DNA of 64,000 nt, taken from positions 485,602 to 549,601 of the forward strand of contig NZ_KN708638.1 of NCBI RefSeq assembly GCF_000805335.1, written 5' to 3'. The position numbers were made by a program, and so were the translations under genes. The stretch comes from Streptomyces sp. CT34 (GTDB lineage Bacteria; Actinomycetota; Actinomycetes; Streptomycetales; Streptomycetaceae). Below the pieces are notes generated by a model. That model was not told the DNA's origin. It was given only the letters and a program-made list of their open reading frames with translations, and made no database searches. Positions 24,679 through 32,396 of the stretch are shown piece by piece. Position 1 is the stretch's first letter. Each line of letters starts with the position of its first letter.

Positions 24679-25044
24679 ATGCTTGTCACGCTCGACGACG
24701 TACGGCTCACTGCCCCCGCCGGGTGCGGGCCGATGCTGCGCACCTTCTACGCCGATCTGCTCGGCATGCCAGAGGTCACCGGTCCGCCGGTACTCGCGAT
24801 CCGCGGCGGCTGCTGGTTCACCGGCGAGCACGGTAGCGCCCAGCTGCATCTCGGCATTGCGGCCCCCGGCCCCGGCACCCGCACCCACCCCGAGCTGTGC
24901 GTGCGGGACATCGACGCCCTCGCCGACCGCCTCAGAAGCCACGGCGCGCCCGTCGTCTGGGACAACCAACACCCCGGACAGCGCCGCTTCTACAGCCTGG
25001 ACCCGGCCGGCAACCGCCTGGAATTCCTCACCCCCACCGACTGA
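24679..25044 (+). CDS. VOC-fold protein 2
   Basis: A 121-residue paralogue of the protein at 23672: LDDVRLTAPAG replaces LDHVQLAAPAG, GGCWFTGEHGSAQLHLGI matches the central strand, and DPAGNRLEFLTP ends it. The first-strand His is Asp here, so metal binding may differ between the two. VOC domains pair, so the two proteins could form a heterodimer. The start at 24679 follows GGAAGAG. It sits between the small basic protein and the MgtC-like domain. Confidence 0.78.
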   Translation: MLVTLDDVRLTAPAGCGPMLRTFYADLLGMPEVTGPPVLAIRGGCWFTGEHGSAQLHLGIAAPGPGTRTHPELCVRDIDALADRLRSHGAPVVWDNQHPGQRRFYSLDPAGNRLEFLTPTD

Positions 25045-25215
25045 CCAGCCTCGTTGGGCCCGCGGACCGGACCGTGCCAGACGGCGGTCCGCGGCGCTCG
25101 GCCGCCCATCGCCATCAGCCCTGGTTTCCGTCAAGTAGCCAGGCCGGGCCGCCCCGAAGGCCGCAGCCACCAACCGGCCACAAGCCGCCGGCCGACCAGC
25201 TCAGGATGTGCCGCC

Positions 25216-25608
25216 ATGAAACGTCTGTACCGTCGCCTCTCCCAGCGTCCCACGACCCCCATCCGTCCAGCGCCAGCCCACTTCACACTCCACGTCATAT
25301 GCGATCCACGAGTAGAACGCATGGTGCGAGCCCTGTGCATCGTGACATTCGCCTACACCGATGTCCGGATCAAAAGTCTCCACTCCTCCGAATCCGACGG
25401 CAGCGCCGAGATAACCATGGACATCACGCTCACCTCGGACGCAGCCACCGCGGCCCTGGAACGACTGGTCGTTCATCTGGCGCACATACCCCAGGTCAGC
25501 GCCCTGCGGTGGCACCCGCACAGCGGAGACGCCCCGGTCCCCGACCCACCGGCCAACCTGTCCCGCAGGGAAGAAAAGTCGCCGCATGCCGCCAACGCAC
25601 TTTCCTGA
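25216..25608 (+). CDS. Free-standing MgtC C-terminal ACT-like domain
   Basis: A 130-residue soluble protein. Residues about 22-105 match the ACT-like tail of MgtC: HFTLHVICDPRVERMVRAL corresponds to the mycobacterial PYQVRVICRPKVEKYARS segment, and VVHLAHIPQVSALRW to its ISAEAGVYAVHW end. The four membrane segments of MgtC are absent, and upstream DNA does not encode them. MgtC is a low-Mg2+ virulence and ATP-synthase-modulating protein whose tail is thought regulatory. A separate copy behind an M-box-controlled magnesium transporter suggests a soluble regulator of Mg2+ homeostasis. Start ATG 25216; a ribosome site AGGA lies about 10 bases upstream. Confidence 0.72.
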   Translation: MKRLYRRLSQRPTTPIRPAPAHFTLHVICDPRVERMVRALCIVTFAYTDVRIKSLHSSESDGSAEITMDITLTSDAATAALERLVVHLAHIPQVSALRWHPHSGDAPVPDPPANLSRREEKSPHAANALS

Positions 25609-26049
25609 CCGGTGTCTTCACTGCCCTCGGCACCACTGCCGGCCACCGGCCGGCTCTTCACCCGGCATCAAGGATCTGGCTCGGTCAGTCGACGAACCCT
25701 GACCGGTCGAAGTCGTGCAGTCGGCCGCCGTACGATCCTCCGCGCAGACGGACGGCGCGACCGTCAGCCCCTTCCCCGGGATCACCTTCCGGAACGGTGC
25801 GCGGGTCGTGAAGTCGTACGTGAAGGGCAGACAAAGACGCTCCGGTGATCCGAATCGCCACGTGCCGCCGTGCGCGCGGGCACCCTTCCGGACATGACTC
25901 CCAGGCCACGTCCTGTCGTTGCGGGTCGCGCCATTCGGGTGTGAAACGCAGAAGTGCTGCGTGGCGCGCCCTTCGTTTCCCCGGCGTGAGCGACAGTCCG
26001 GTCCGGAGCCGGGAATCCTCGTCCGGCTGCGTTCCGGGCGGGAGAGCAC
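25609..26049. other. Intergenic region, no gene seen
   Basis: These 441 bases separate the MgtC-like gene from the MFS gene. One minus-strand frame near 25640-25830 reads somewhat protein-like (LPFTYDFTTRAPFRKVIPG) but has no start signal or known motif. I leave it unannotated. Confidence 0.35.
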
Positions 26050-27303
26050 GTGGGATATCTGTTGCTGTTGCGGCGACGGCCTGTCGCGGTGCTGTGGGCG
26101 GCCCGCAGTCTGTCCGTCCTCGGTGACCGCGTCTACACCATGGCGCTGATGTGGAGCGTGTACGCGAGCACCGGCTCGGCCTCGCTCATGGGCCTGATCG
26201 CGGTCGCCGAGTCGGGGCCCTACGCGGTCCTCGGCTTCCTCGGCCCGCGTGTGATCGCCCGGTTCTCCTCGTACCGAGCCCTGGCCTGGGTGGACGTGGC
26301 GCGGGCGGGCGTCGCGGTGACCCTGCCGTACCTGTGGTCGCCCGACCAACGCGGTCTGGCCGTCCTGCTCACCGGGGTGCTGCTCCTGGGCGTGCTGGGC
26401 GCCCTCTTCGATCCCAACCTGGCCGCACTGGTGCCCGGACTCGTCGAGCCCGAGCGCGTCCAACAGGTGACCGGACTCTTCGACCTGACCGTCCGCATTG
26501 CCCACATCGCGGGCCGGGCCGGCGGCGGCCTGTTGCTCCTGGTCCTCCCCAAGGTGCAGCTCTTCACGATCGACGGCATGACCTTCGCCGTCTCTGCCGC
26601 CGCACTGGGAGCGCTGTCCCGCCACCGCACCCGCCTGGCTCCCGCCGCGGTAGCGGAACGACGCTGCGGAACGCGGAAGCCGGCCCGCGCGTGGCCGCTG
26701 GTACAGGCGTGCCCGCAAGTCGGACTGGCGATCGCGGTACAGAGCTTGGTACCCCTGTGCGCTACCGCAATGACGATCGGCCTTCCCGTACTTCTCGCCG
26801 CCCACAACCGCTCCGGACCCGCCGTCTACGGTGTGGTCACCGCCGCCGTCGGCGTCGGCACGCTGATCGGCAACCCGTTGGTCAGCAACCGGCGCCCGGC
26901 GAACTGGGCGATCCTGTGCTGCGGGGCATGGGCGGTGGACGGTGCGGCCACGGCGTGCATGGGGCTGTCGGGCCAGCTGACGCCGCTGGTATCGCTGGCC
27001 GTGCTGACCGGAATCGCGGCCCCCACAGCGAGCGTGACCCTGCGCGCCTACATCGGTACCTTCCCGCCCAGTCAATGTCTGCGACTGATGGCGATCGAGA
27101 ACACCGTGGTGCGAGTGGGCGGTTCAGCCGGGATACTGCTCCTCCCGCTTCTCGTCGATGTCTCACCCCAGGGCGCTTTCCTCGCGGCGGGCGGAGCGGT
27201 CGCGGTCGCCGCCACCGGCTCGCTGCTCGCGTCCGCTCACATCCCGCACTCGGGCACTGCCCCGGCCCTCACCGAGCAAGTCGAGGCCATGGCCACGGAG
27301 TAG
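26050..27303 (+). CDS. MFS transporter
   Basis: A 417-residue major facilitator with about 12 hydrophobic segments. The opening RRRPVAVLWAARSLSVLGDRVYTMAL and the loop after segment 2-3 (GPRVIARFSSYRALAWVDVARAG, a degenerate motif A) are typical of the enterobactin-exporter/MFS_3 type drug and siderophore exporters. A mid-protein basic loop lies near residues 195-220. Start GTG 26050 after GGGAGAG. It lies between the two M-box leaders but has its own 440-base upstream gap, so magnesium control is unproven. Substrate unknown. Confidence 0.82.
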   Translation: MGYLLLLRRRPVAVLWAARSLSVLGDRVYTMALMWSVYASTGSASLMGLIAVAESGPYAVLGFLGPRVIARFSSYRALAWVDVARAGVAVTLPYLWSPDQRGLAVLLTGVLLLGVLGALFDPNLAALVPGLVEPERVQQVTGLFDLTVRIAHIAGRAGGGLLLLVLPKVQLFTIDGMTFAVSAAALGALSRHRTRLAPAAVAERRCGTRKPARAWPLVQACPQVGLAIAVQSLVPLCATAMTIGLPVLLAAHNRSGPAVYGVVTAAVGVGTLIGNPLVSNRRPANWAILCCGAWAVDGAATACMGLSGQLTPLVSLAVLTGIAAPTASVTLRAYIGTFPPSQCLRLMAIENTVVRVGGSAGILLLPLLVDVSPQGAFLAAGGAVAVAATGSLLASAHIPHSGTAPALTEQVEAMATE

Positions 27304-27480
27304 CGCCAGGAGGAGCGAGGCGAGACGAACTGCCTGGAGATCCTCCGGGGGTGAGGGCCTGGTCTCCCGTGATGTGTCAGGACACCACCGACAGATCCGT
27401 CGCCTCTGCCGGAATCGGTGCCGAACCGGGCCCACGTCCGCCTGGCGGTTAACGGGTGAGGTCAAGCTCGCATCAAGAAG

Positions 27481-27511
27481 TTGCGTTCACGCGCAAGTCC
27501 GGGGCTATGCT
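27481..27511 (+). promoter_or_regulatory. Promoter and TTGCG-N6-CGCAA dyad, copy 2
   Basis: TTGCGT (27481) and TATGCT (27506) are separated by 19 bases, the same geometry as at 21427. The inverted repeat TTGCG/CGCAA with a 6-base spacer is retained, while the spacer changed from TAATCC to TTCACG. Retention of the arms while flanks drift argues for a functional site. Confidence 0.55.
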
Positions 27512-27534
27512 GCTGAGCGTTTGAGAAGCATCAG

Positions 27535-27729
27535 GCACCTCGCTCGGCGAGGCATCTTCACGGACACAGGCCACTGACCCCACGACGTCGAGAACGCCCA
27601 GGTTCAGGACAGGTCTCCCCGGCCCAAGGGGTGACCCCAAGCGGCCAAGTGGCCTCCCCGGTAAGGGGGTTACGCCGTGGAGTGCCAACGCTCCGACGGG
27701 TCGGGGTGAACCGGTCATCAGGGACTGGT
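27535..27729 (+). ncRNA. M-box (ykoK-type) Mg2+ riboswitch, copy 2
   Basis: A second M-box leader, about 85 percent identical by eye to the first. It contains CGGCGAGGCATCTTCAC, CAGGCCACTGACCCC, AGAACGCCCAGG and GTGGAGTGCCAACGCTCCGACGG. Several differences keep pairing: the closing helix changes TTCG/CGAG to CTCG/CGGG, and the terminal hairpin arm changes ACCAGTC to ACCGGTC (G-U tolerated). The AAAGCTC core reads AACGCTC here, which may alter Mg2+ affinity. The RNA is followed by a leader ORF and a small protein, not by a transporter. Confidence 0.8.
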
Positions 27730-27790
27730 CCACTCCACGCCGTGTCTGTTCGGCGCCCACGCGCGCCCCTGCCGGAAGGAGGCGAGAGAC

Positions 27791-27868
27791 ATGGACGGCC
27801 ATTGCAGTAGTCCGGGCCACAGTCGGCCCCGCGCCAGTATGTCCTCACTGACTTCCGGTACCCGGTAA
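27791..27868 (+). CDS. 25-residue leader peptide ORF, copy 2
   Basis: Preceded by GGAAGGAGGCGAGAGAC. It shares MDGHCSSPGHS and the ending TSGTR with the peptide at 21730; the residues between differ (RPRASMSSL versus WLRIRMSSP). Same length, same stop. Retained coding in both leaders supports translation. Confidence 0.55.
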   Translation: MDGHCSSPGHSRPRASMSSLTSGTR

Positions 27869-28112
27869 CCACCTTCCCTACGCGGATATCGCGCTTCCCC
27901 TGGCACCCGTGCGGCGCTTCGCCGCCCTGGGCCGTTGGGATGCGCGCTCGCCGGGCGGTCGCTGCCGCGTGCCCCACTCCCCCGCCGGGGCTCGGGAAGT
28001 GCCTGTCATCACCGATCGGCAGAATCCGACCTACCGAGCCTTCAACATCCGCAATCCCTCGACCGTGCTGTGCCCTTCCGCCGTCATGCCGCTCAACGGA
28101 GGTGACCTTCGC

Positions 28113-28322
28113 ATGTCCGTCCTCCCCGTCGTCCGCACTCTCCGCTACACGACGCCATACGTCCTTCCCGCGGTACGCACCTGCTACCGCTTCGTCAGCA
28201 ACACCATCCAGGTCCTGGGCGCCCCGGCGCTCGCGCGACCGGCAGTCGGCCACACCACCCTCAGACAACACCGTGCCCGCCGGCACTCGGCCACCGGCTC
28301 GACGGCCGGACGCCCTGAATAA
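28113..28322 (+). CDS. Small protein behind the second M-box
   Basis: A 69-residue protein beginning MSVLPVVRTLRYTTPYVLPAVRTCYRFVSNTIQVLGAPAL, a moderately hydrophobic N-terminal half that could lie on or in the membrane, then a basic tail QHRARRHSA. CGGAGGTG stands before the ATG in the same context as the 88-residue gene at 24367. The open frame extends upstream to 27909 without a ribosome site. It may be a small Mg2+-stress membrane peptide; no family recognised. Confidence 0.55.
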   Translation: MSVLPVVRTLRYTTPYVLPAVRTCYRFVSNTIQVLGAPALARPAVGHTTLRQHRARRHSATGSTAGRPE

Positions 28323-28527
28323 TCCACCACTGTCATCCGGAGCCCTCGCCGAGGGGCAGCCACGCACCGAGTGAGCGGGAGCCGGTGATCACTGCATTGC
28401 GACCGGCCATATCGCCACCGTAATCGACCGGTAACGGAAAATTCCTGCTTACACCGCTCGGATTCACCCGCGGCCAATAGGGTGCATAATTGAAATCTAC
28501 AATATGGCGCATTCCAGGAGGCTGCCA

Positions 28528-29130
28528 ATGAACGCGCCAATATTCCGGCGCGGTGCCGCCACCCTCATGGCCACCGCCATCGCCGGCACCGCCGGCGTCG
28601 CCCTTGCCGGTCCCGCCGGCGCGACCACGTCCTACGGTCACCCGCACCAGAAGGTCATCGTGATCGTCGTGAAGGAATCGCGCCACTGCCGGGACTTCAA
28701 TGTCGTCAAGGTCGTCGTCGTCAAGAAAGATCGCCAGGTCGTCATCATCAAGAAGTTCCTGAGTTGCGACTTCCGGAGGCACAACGATTACTTCTTCAGA
28801 AAAGTCTTCTTCAAGCACGAATTCCACACAACGCACAAGGCGATCGCGATCAAGGAACCGGCTCGCGGGACAGTCCCGCTGACCCTTCCGAAGGTCTCGG
28901 TCGGCACCAACCCGATCCGCGTCTCGATCAACGCGCCGCGGACCTCGCTGAACCTCACCTCTCCGTCCTCTCTCGGCAGCTTTGCCCCCGGGCACGTGAA
29001 CGTGTCGTCCAGCGGCGTCTCCGCCGGCTCCGGTACCAGCGGCGTGAGCCTGGGCACCGGCGGCTCTGCCGCCGGCTCGGGTGCGGCCGGTGTGAGTCTG
29101 GGTACCGGCGGCGTCGCAGCGCACCGGTGA
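28528..29130 (+). CDS. Secreted Val/Lys/His-rich protein with Gly-Ser repeat tail
   Basis: A 200-residue protein. MNAPIFRRGAATLMATAIAG to AGPAGATT is a signal peptide. The central part (about 35-110) is unusually rich in Val, Ile, Lys and His: KVIVIVVKESRHCRDF, VKVVVVKKDRQVVIIKKFLSC, RKVFFKHEFHTTHK. Two Cys flank it. The C-terminal 80 residues hold repeats such as GTSGVSLGTGGSA and GAAGVSLGTGGVA. AGGAGG precedes ATG 28528. The alternating pattern suggests a beta-rich, possibly amyloid- or metal-binding surface protein. Family not recognised. A 20-bp terminator follows at 29164. Confidence 0.7.
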   Translation: MNAPIFRRGAATLMATAIAGTAGVALAGPAGATTSYGHPHQKVIVIVVKESRHCRDFNVVKVVVVKKDRQVVIIKKFLSCDFRRHNDYFFRKVFFKHEFHTTHKAIAIKEPARGTVPLTLPKVSVGTNPIRVSINAPRTSLNLTSPSSLGSFAPGHVNVSSSGVSAGSGTSGVSLGTGGSAAGSGAAGVSLGTGGVAAHR

Positions 29131-29163
29131 GTCGGCAGCGGACGGGCGATCAGCCGGTCATTC

Positions 29164-29211
29164 GGAGGCTGTGGGACGGGCCCGGAATCGGGGGCCCGTC
29201 CCACAGCCTCC
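29164..29211 (+). terminator. Strong rho-independent-type terminator
   Basis: Two perfectly complementary 20-base arms, beginning GGAGGCTGTGGG and ending CCCACAGCCTCC, enclose an 8-base loop. The hairpin starts 34 bases after the stop of the secreted protein. There is no T-run, as usual in Streptomyces. Confidence 0.85.
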
Positions 29212-29490
29212 TGTGGCAAGTGGCGCGGCCGTTTTCTCCAGGAGCGGAGGACGCGGACATCTGACTGGCCCCTGTCGTCAATTCCCGGCTGCCCCGCGAC
29301 CCTCAGGCGTATCTCCCCTATGGCATTGACCGAACCGCAGTGCTTCCTCTGCTCCTTTCCGCCCTTCTCGTGGCATTGGCGTCGCGTTTCGACCGGATGA
29401 ACATTCCGATGGGGCGATTGTGGGAAGGCCGCCGACGGCTCGACACGTTCGCTCGTGTCCGCAACGCCTATGGGTCAGGGGAGATACATC

Positions 29491-30633
29491 ATGGTGCGGG
29501 CTTTGCTGAAGCGGTACAGGCACGCGGGCCCGGGAATGCGGGTCGGCGTAGGTGTGGCGGTCCTGGTGGGCGGACTGCTCCCTCCGATGGTGAGCGCGGA
29601 CACCGCGGCTGCGCAGCCGAACCAGCAGACGAGTTTCACGAATCCGGGCCGGTTCACCTTCACGGTTCCCGGCGGCCCTACCGACGCGAAGATCTTGACC
29701 ATCAGGGTCTGGGGTGCCGGGGCCGGCGGGAGCGGTGGAGCCGGTGGCGGCGGAGGTGGCGGAGGTGGTGGCGGCGGTAACGCGCTGATCACGCAGGGCG
29801 GTGGCGGCGGGGGTGGGGGCGGTGGCGGCGGAGGAGGCGCCAGCGGTGGTGGCGGCGGCTCCGGCAGCTACGTGAAGTGCACCGACGTAGCCGTCGGTGG
29901 CGTGACCTTGACCGTCGTGGTGGGAGCAGGGGGGAGTGCCGGCGGCGCGGGGTCCGGCGGCAGTGGTGGCGCCGGCGGCAGCGCCGGCGGTCCCTTCGGC
30001 GGCGGTCCCGGTAATGCAGGCGCTTCCGCCGGCCTCGGAGGACCCGGCGGGAGCAGCGCGGTGGCCCTCGTCGCGGGGGTGAACCTGGCCTCTGCCCCCG
30101 GCGGCAGCGCCGGCAGCAGGGCCGCGATCGGCGGCCGGGGCGGTAGCGGCGGCGCTCCCGGCGTGCTCGGCGGGGCCGGCGGCCTCGGCGGCGGCGGTGG
30201 AGGTGGCGGAACCATCAGCGGTTCCGGCGGTACCGGCGGCGGACTGGCAAGCTGCGTGGTACTTCTCAACGACAGGGCGAACGGCAACAACGGTAACGAC
30301 GGCGCCGCAGGCAACTCCGGTACGGCTGGTGGCAGTGGCGGTAGCCAAACGAACGGCGCGGGCGGGACCGGTGGCGCTGGTGGTGCCGGCGGCAACGGCG
30401 GCACCGGTGGGGCCGGTGGCACCGCCAACACCGCGGATGGGTTCACCTTCGGTGCCGGCGGGGCCGGTGGTGGCGGCGGCAAGGGCGGTGCCGGAGGGGC
30501 TGGTGGCGCCGGCGCCACCATTCGAGGTGCTTCCGCCGCCGACGGGTCCGCGGGTAGTGCCGGGGACAACGGCGTGGCCGGAAACGTCGGCGGAAACGGC
30601 GCCGTCGTCATCGACGTGTCGTCAGTTCTCTGA
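29491..30633 (+). CDS. Secreted glycine-rich protein
   Basis: A 380-residue protein with a signal peptide (MVRALLKRYRHAGPGMRVGV to SADTAAAQ). A short beta module follows (NPGRFTFTVPGGPTDAKILTIRVWGAGAGG), the motif that opens bacterial glycine-rich_2 proteins. The remaining 300 residues are mostly Gly, Ala and Ser in GGAGGAGG-type runs, with a conserved pair of Cys-containing strands (YVKCTDVAVGGVTLTVVVGAGG and GGLASCVVLLND). It resembles PE_PGRS-like surface proteins in composition only. ATG codons at 29455 and 29467 are alternatives. It is monocistronic. Confidence 0.75.
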   Translation: MVRALLKRYRHAGPGMRVGVGVAVLVGGLLPPMVSADTAAAQPNQQTSFTNPGRFTFTVPGGPTDAKILTIRVWGAGAGGSGGAGGGGGGGGGGGGNALITQGGGGGGGGGGGGGGASGGGGGSGSYVKCTDVAVGGVTLTVVVGAGGSAGGAGSGGSGGAGGSAGGPFGGGPGNAGASAGLGGPGGSSAVALVAGVNLASAPGGSAGSRAAIGGRGGSGGAPGVLGGAGGLGGGGGGGGTISGSGGTGGGLASCVVLLNDRANGNNGNDGAAGNSGTAGGSGGSQTNGAGGTGGAGGAGGNGGTGGAGGTANTADGFTFGAGGAGGGGGKGGAGGAGGAGATIRGASAADGSAGSAGDNGVAGNVGGNGAVVIDVSSVL

Positions 30634-30932
30634 CCGCGAAACCGGATGTCCGCAGAACGCACCACGTTGAACGCGGGGGCGCGGCCGGTGTATTGGGCTC
30701 GCCCGGAGCCGCCGCGCCACCTCCGACGGCCTGACCTCTTGCTCAAAGAACTTGCTCGAAGAACTCGCTCGAAGATCTCGGCCGACTGCATCCGCACCGC
30801 CTCGTGGAGCCGGCGTCCCGCAACAGTCAACCCACCCCCGCCCGCATGCCTCATACCACGAGGGACAGCCAACGCCCCATCCTGGTAAGGGACTTCGCGA
30901 GGAATCTCCCTGACCAGCCGAAGTCGGTAGCG
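30634..30932. other. Intergenic region, no gene seen
   Basis: About 300 bases between the glycine-rich gene and the convergent esterase remnant. Contains the short direct repeats AAGAACTTGCTCGAAGAACTCGCTCGAAG near 30747. No gene or hairpin. Confidence 0.35.
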
Positions 30933-31575
30933 CTAGATCTGTGCGACGCCCTTGACGAACACGATCCCGTCGTATCCGGCCAGGTGTGCCGGGTCGAGCG
31001 GGGCGTAGCCGTAATACGGGGATACGCGGTGGGCGGGCCGCGTGTCGTCGAGGGTGGTGGCCAGCCGGGGTGCGTCGATGACGCAGCGGTCCTCCGGGAG
31101 CGCGTACAGGAGTCCTTCGGTGGTGTCCGGTGGCGGGGTGTCCACGCCTTGGTGCCGCATCGTGCCGAGGGCCGTGGCCAGGAAGGCATACCGCCTGCCC
31201 AGGTGGGCACTTGCGATGGCGCCGGCGCTCCACCACTCCAACAGCAGGTCGCCCATCCGCATCGAGCTCTTGTCCCGCTGGAGATGGCCGTTGTTGGCGT
31301 GGACCAGTGCCGGGCCTCGTTCGGCGAGGGCGAGGAGGTTGTCGGCCATCATCTGGCCCCGCAGGGCCACCAGCCATGTCATGCGGCTCGCTGAGGTGTC
31401 GGCCATCCAGTGGTGGTAGCGCAGCAGCCCGGTTGCGGTGCGCCCGTACAGGCGCGCCCGGTCCCAGTCATCCCGCGAAGTCGCGATGATCAGGTGCGGC
31501 GTCTGCTCGTTGAACAGCGCCACGAGGTCGTCGGCGAGCAGCCGCAGCTCCCTGGCCTCGGCCGACCGTCCCACG
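30933..31575 (-). pseudogene. N-terminally truncated erythromycin-esterase-family gene
   Basis: The minus-strand frame from SVGRSAEARELRLLADDLVAL to the TAG at 30933 matches the C-terminal half of EreA/EreC-like proteins: RMTWLVALRGQMMADNLLALAERGPALVHANNGHLQRD, then RMGDLLLEWWSAGAIASAHLGRRYAF. Full-length members are about 400 residues; only about 215 remain. The N-terminal catalytic His and Glu region is gone, and upstream sequence does not supply it or a start signal. I interpret this as a decayed antibiotic-resistance-type gene. Confidence 0.7.
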
Positions 31576-31898
31576 GACTGGACGCGAGAAGGCGGGCACC
31601 CTTCCGGTTGCCGGTCACACACCCCACCGCTGCCGCACCTACACCGTCGTTCGGTGGTCTGTCCTGTCGGCGGGCATCGAGGGCGGTGCGTCGTCGGCCG
31701 GCTCAACTGGTTCTGACGGCCGCCACGTTGGCTTGTGGCAGGGCGAGGTAATCAGGGCGAGGTGATTCTGCGTGGAGACGCGTGTTTGTCACGACGCGGT
31801 TCCGTGAGGACGCTCACACTGTTTTCTTCTGCCTGATGTCGACCGAGAGCCCGCTGCCGGGCGTATGCGCAGTGAAGCGAGAGATCCGGGAGTGGCTG
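31576..31898. other. Control region upstream of the ECF sigma gene
   Basis: No gene is seen. The open frame of the sigma factor reaches back to 31782, but the codons upstream of 31899 do not resemble the family. The promoter, possibly autoregulated, should be here. Confidence 0.35.
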
Positions 31899-32396
31899 TT
31901 GACCGTCGAGGAGTTCGAAGAGTTCTACGCCCAGACGGTCGCGCGGCTCACGGGGCAGTTGTACGTGATGCTCGGCGACCTGCATGAGGCGCAGGACGTG
32001 GTGCAGGAGGCGTTCGTCAGGGGGTGGAGCCGGCATCGGCAGCTCGACCGGGACGGCCGGCCCGAGGCGTGGATCCGCACCGTTGCCTGGCGACTGGCGG
32101 TCAGCCGGTGGCGGTTCCGGCGCCGGTCGGCCGATGCCTGGAAGCGCAGTGGTGCCCCGCCGCATGTCGAGGGGCCGGGACCGGAGCAAGTGGCACTGGT
32201 GGAGTCGTTGCGGGAGCTGCCGGCACAGCAGCGGCGGATCATGACCCTGCACTACCTGTGCGATCTCACGGTCGATCAGGTCGCCGGCGAGACGGGGCTT
32301 TCGGCGAGCACCGTCAAGACGCATCTGAGCCGCGGGCGGTCGGCGCTCGCCCACCGCTTGCAGGATCCGCGTATCGAGGAGGCGACCGGTGACTGA
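31899..32396 (+). CDS. SigE-family ECF RNA polymerase sigma factor
   Basis: A 165-residue sigma factor. Region 2: TVEEFEEFYAQTVARLTGQLYVMLGDLHEAQDVVQEAFVRGWSRHR. Region 4: SLRELPAQQRRIMTLHYLCDLTVDQVAGETGLSASTVKTHLSRGRSAL. This is the actinobacterial SigE/SACE-type ECF architecture. I place the start at TTG 31899 because CGGGAG lies six bases upstream and homologues begin there; GTG 31872 and ATG 31782 are in frame. It overlaps the next gene by eight bases, a typical sigma plus membrane-partner pair. Confidence 0.85.
   Translation: MTVEEFEEFYAQTVARLTGQLYVMLGDLHEAQDVVQEAFVRGWSRHRQLDRDGRPEAWIRTVAWRLAVSRWRFRRRSADAWKRSGAPPHVEGPGPEQVALVESLRELPAQQRRIMTLHYLCDLTVDQVAGETGLSASTVKTHLSRGRSALAHRLQDPRIEEATGD

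Noticed and set aside
25618..26049. A minus-strand gene in the gap before the MFS transporter (LPFTYDFTTRAPFRK...).
   Set aside because: No start with a ribosome site, no known family, and the frame runs on into antisense MFS sequence.
29455..30633. PE_PGRS or collagen-like protein.
   Set aside because: There is no PE domain and no G-x-y triplet periodicity; a secreted glycine-rich_2-type protein explains it better.
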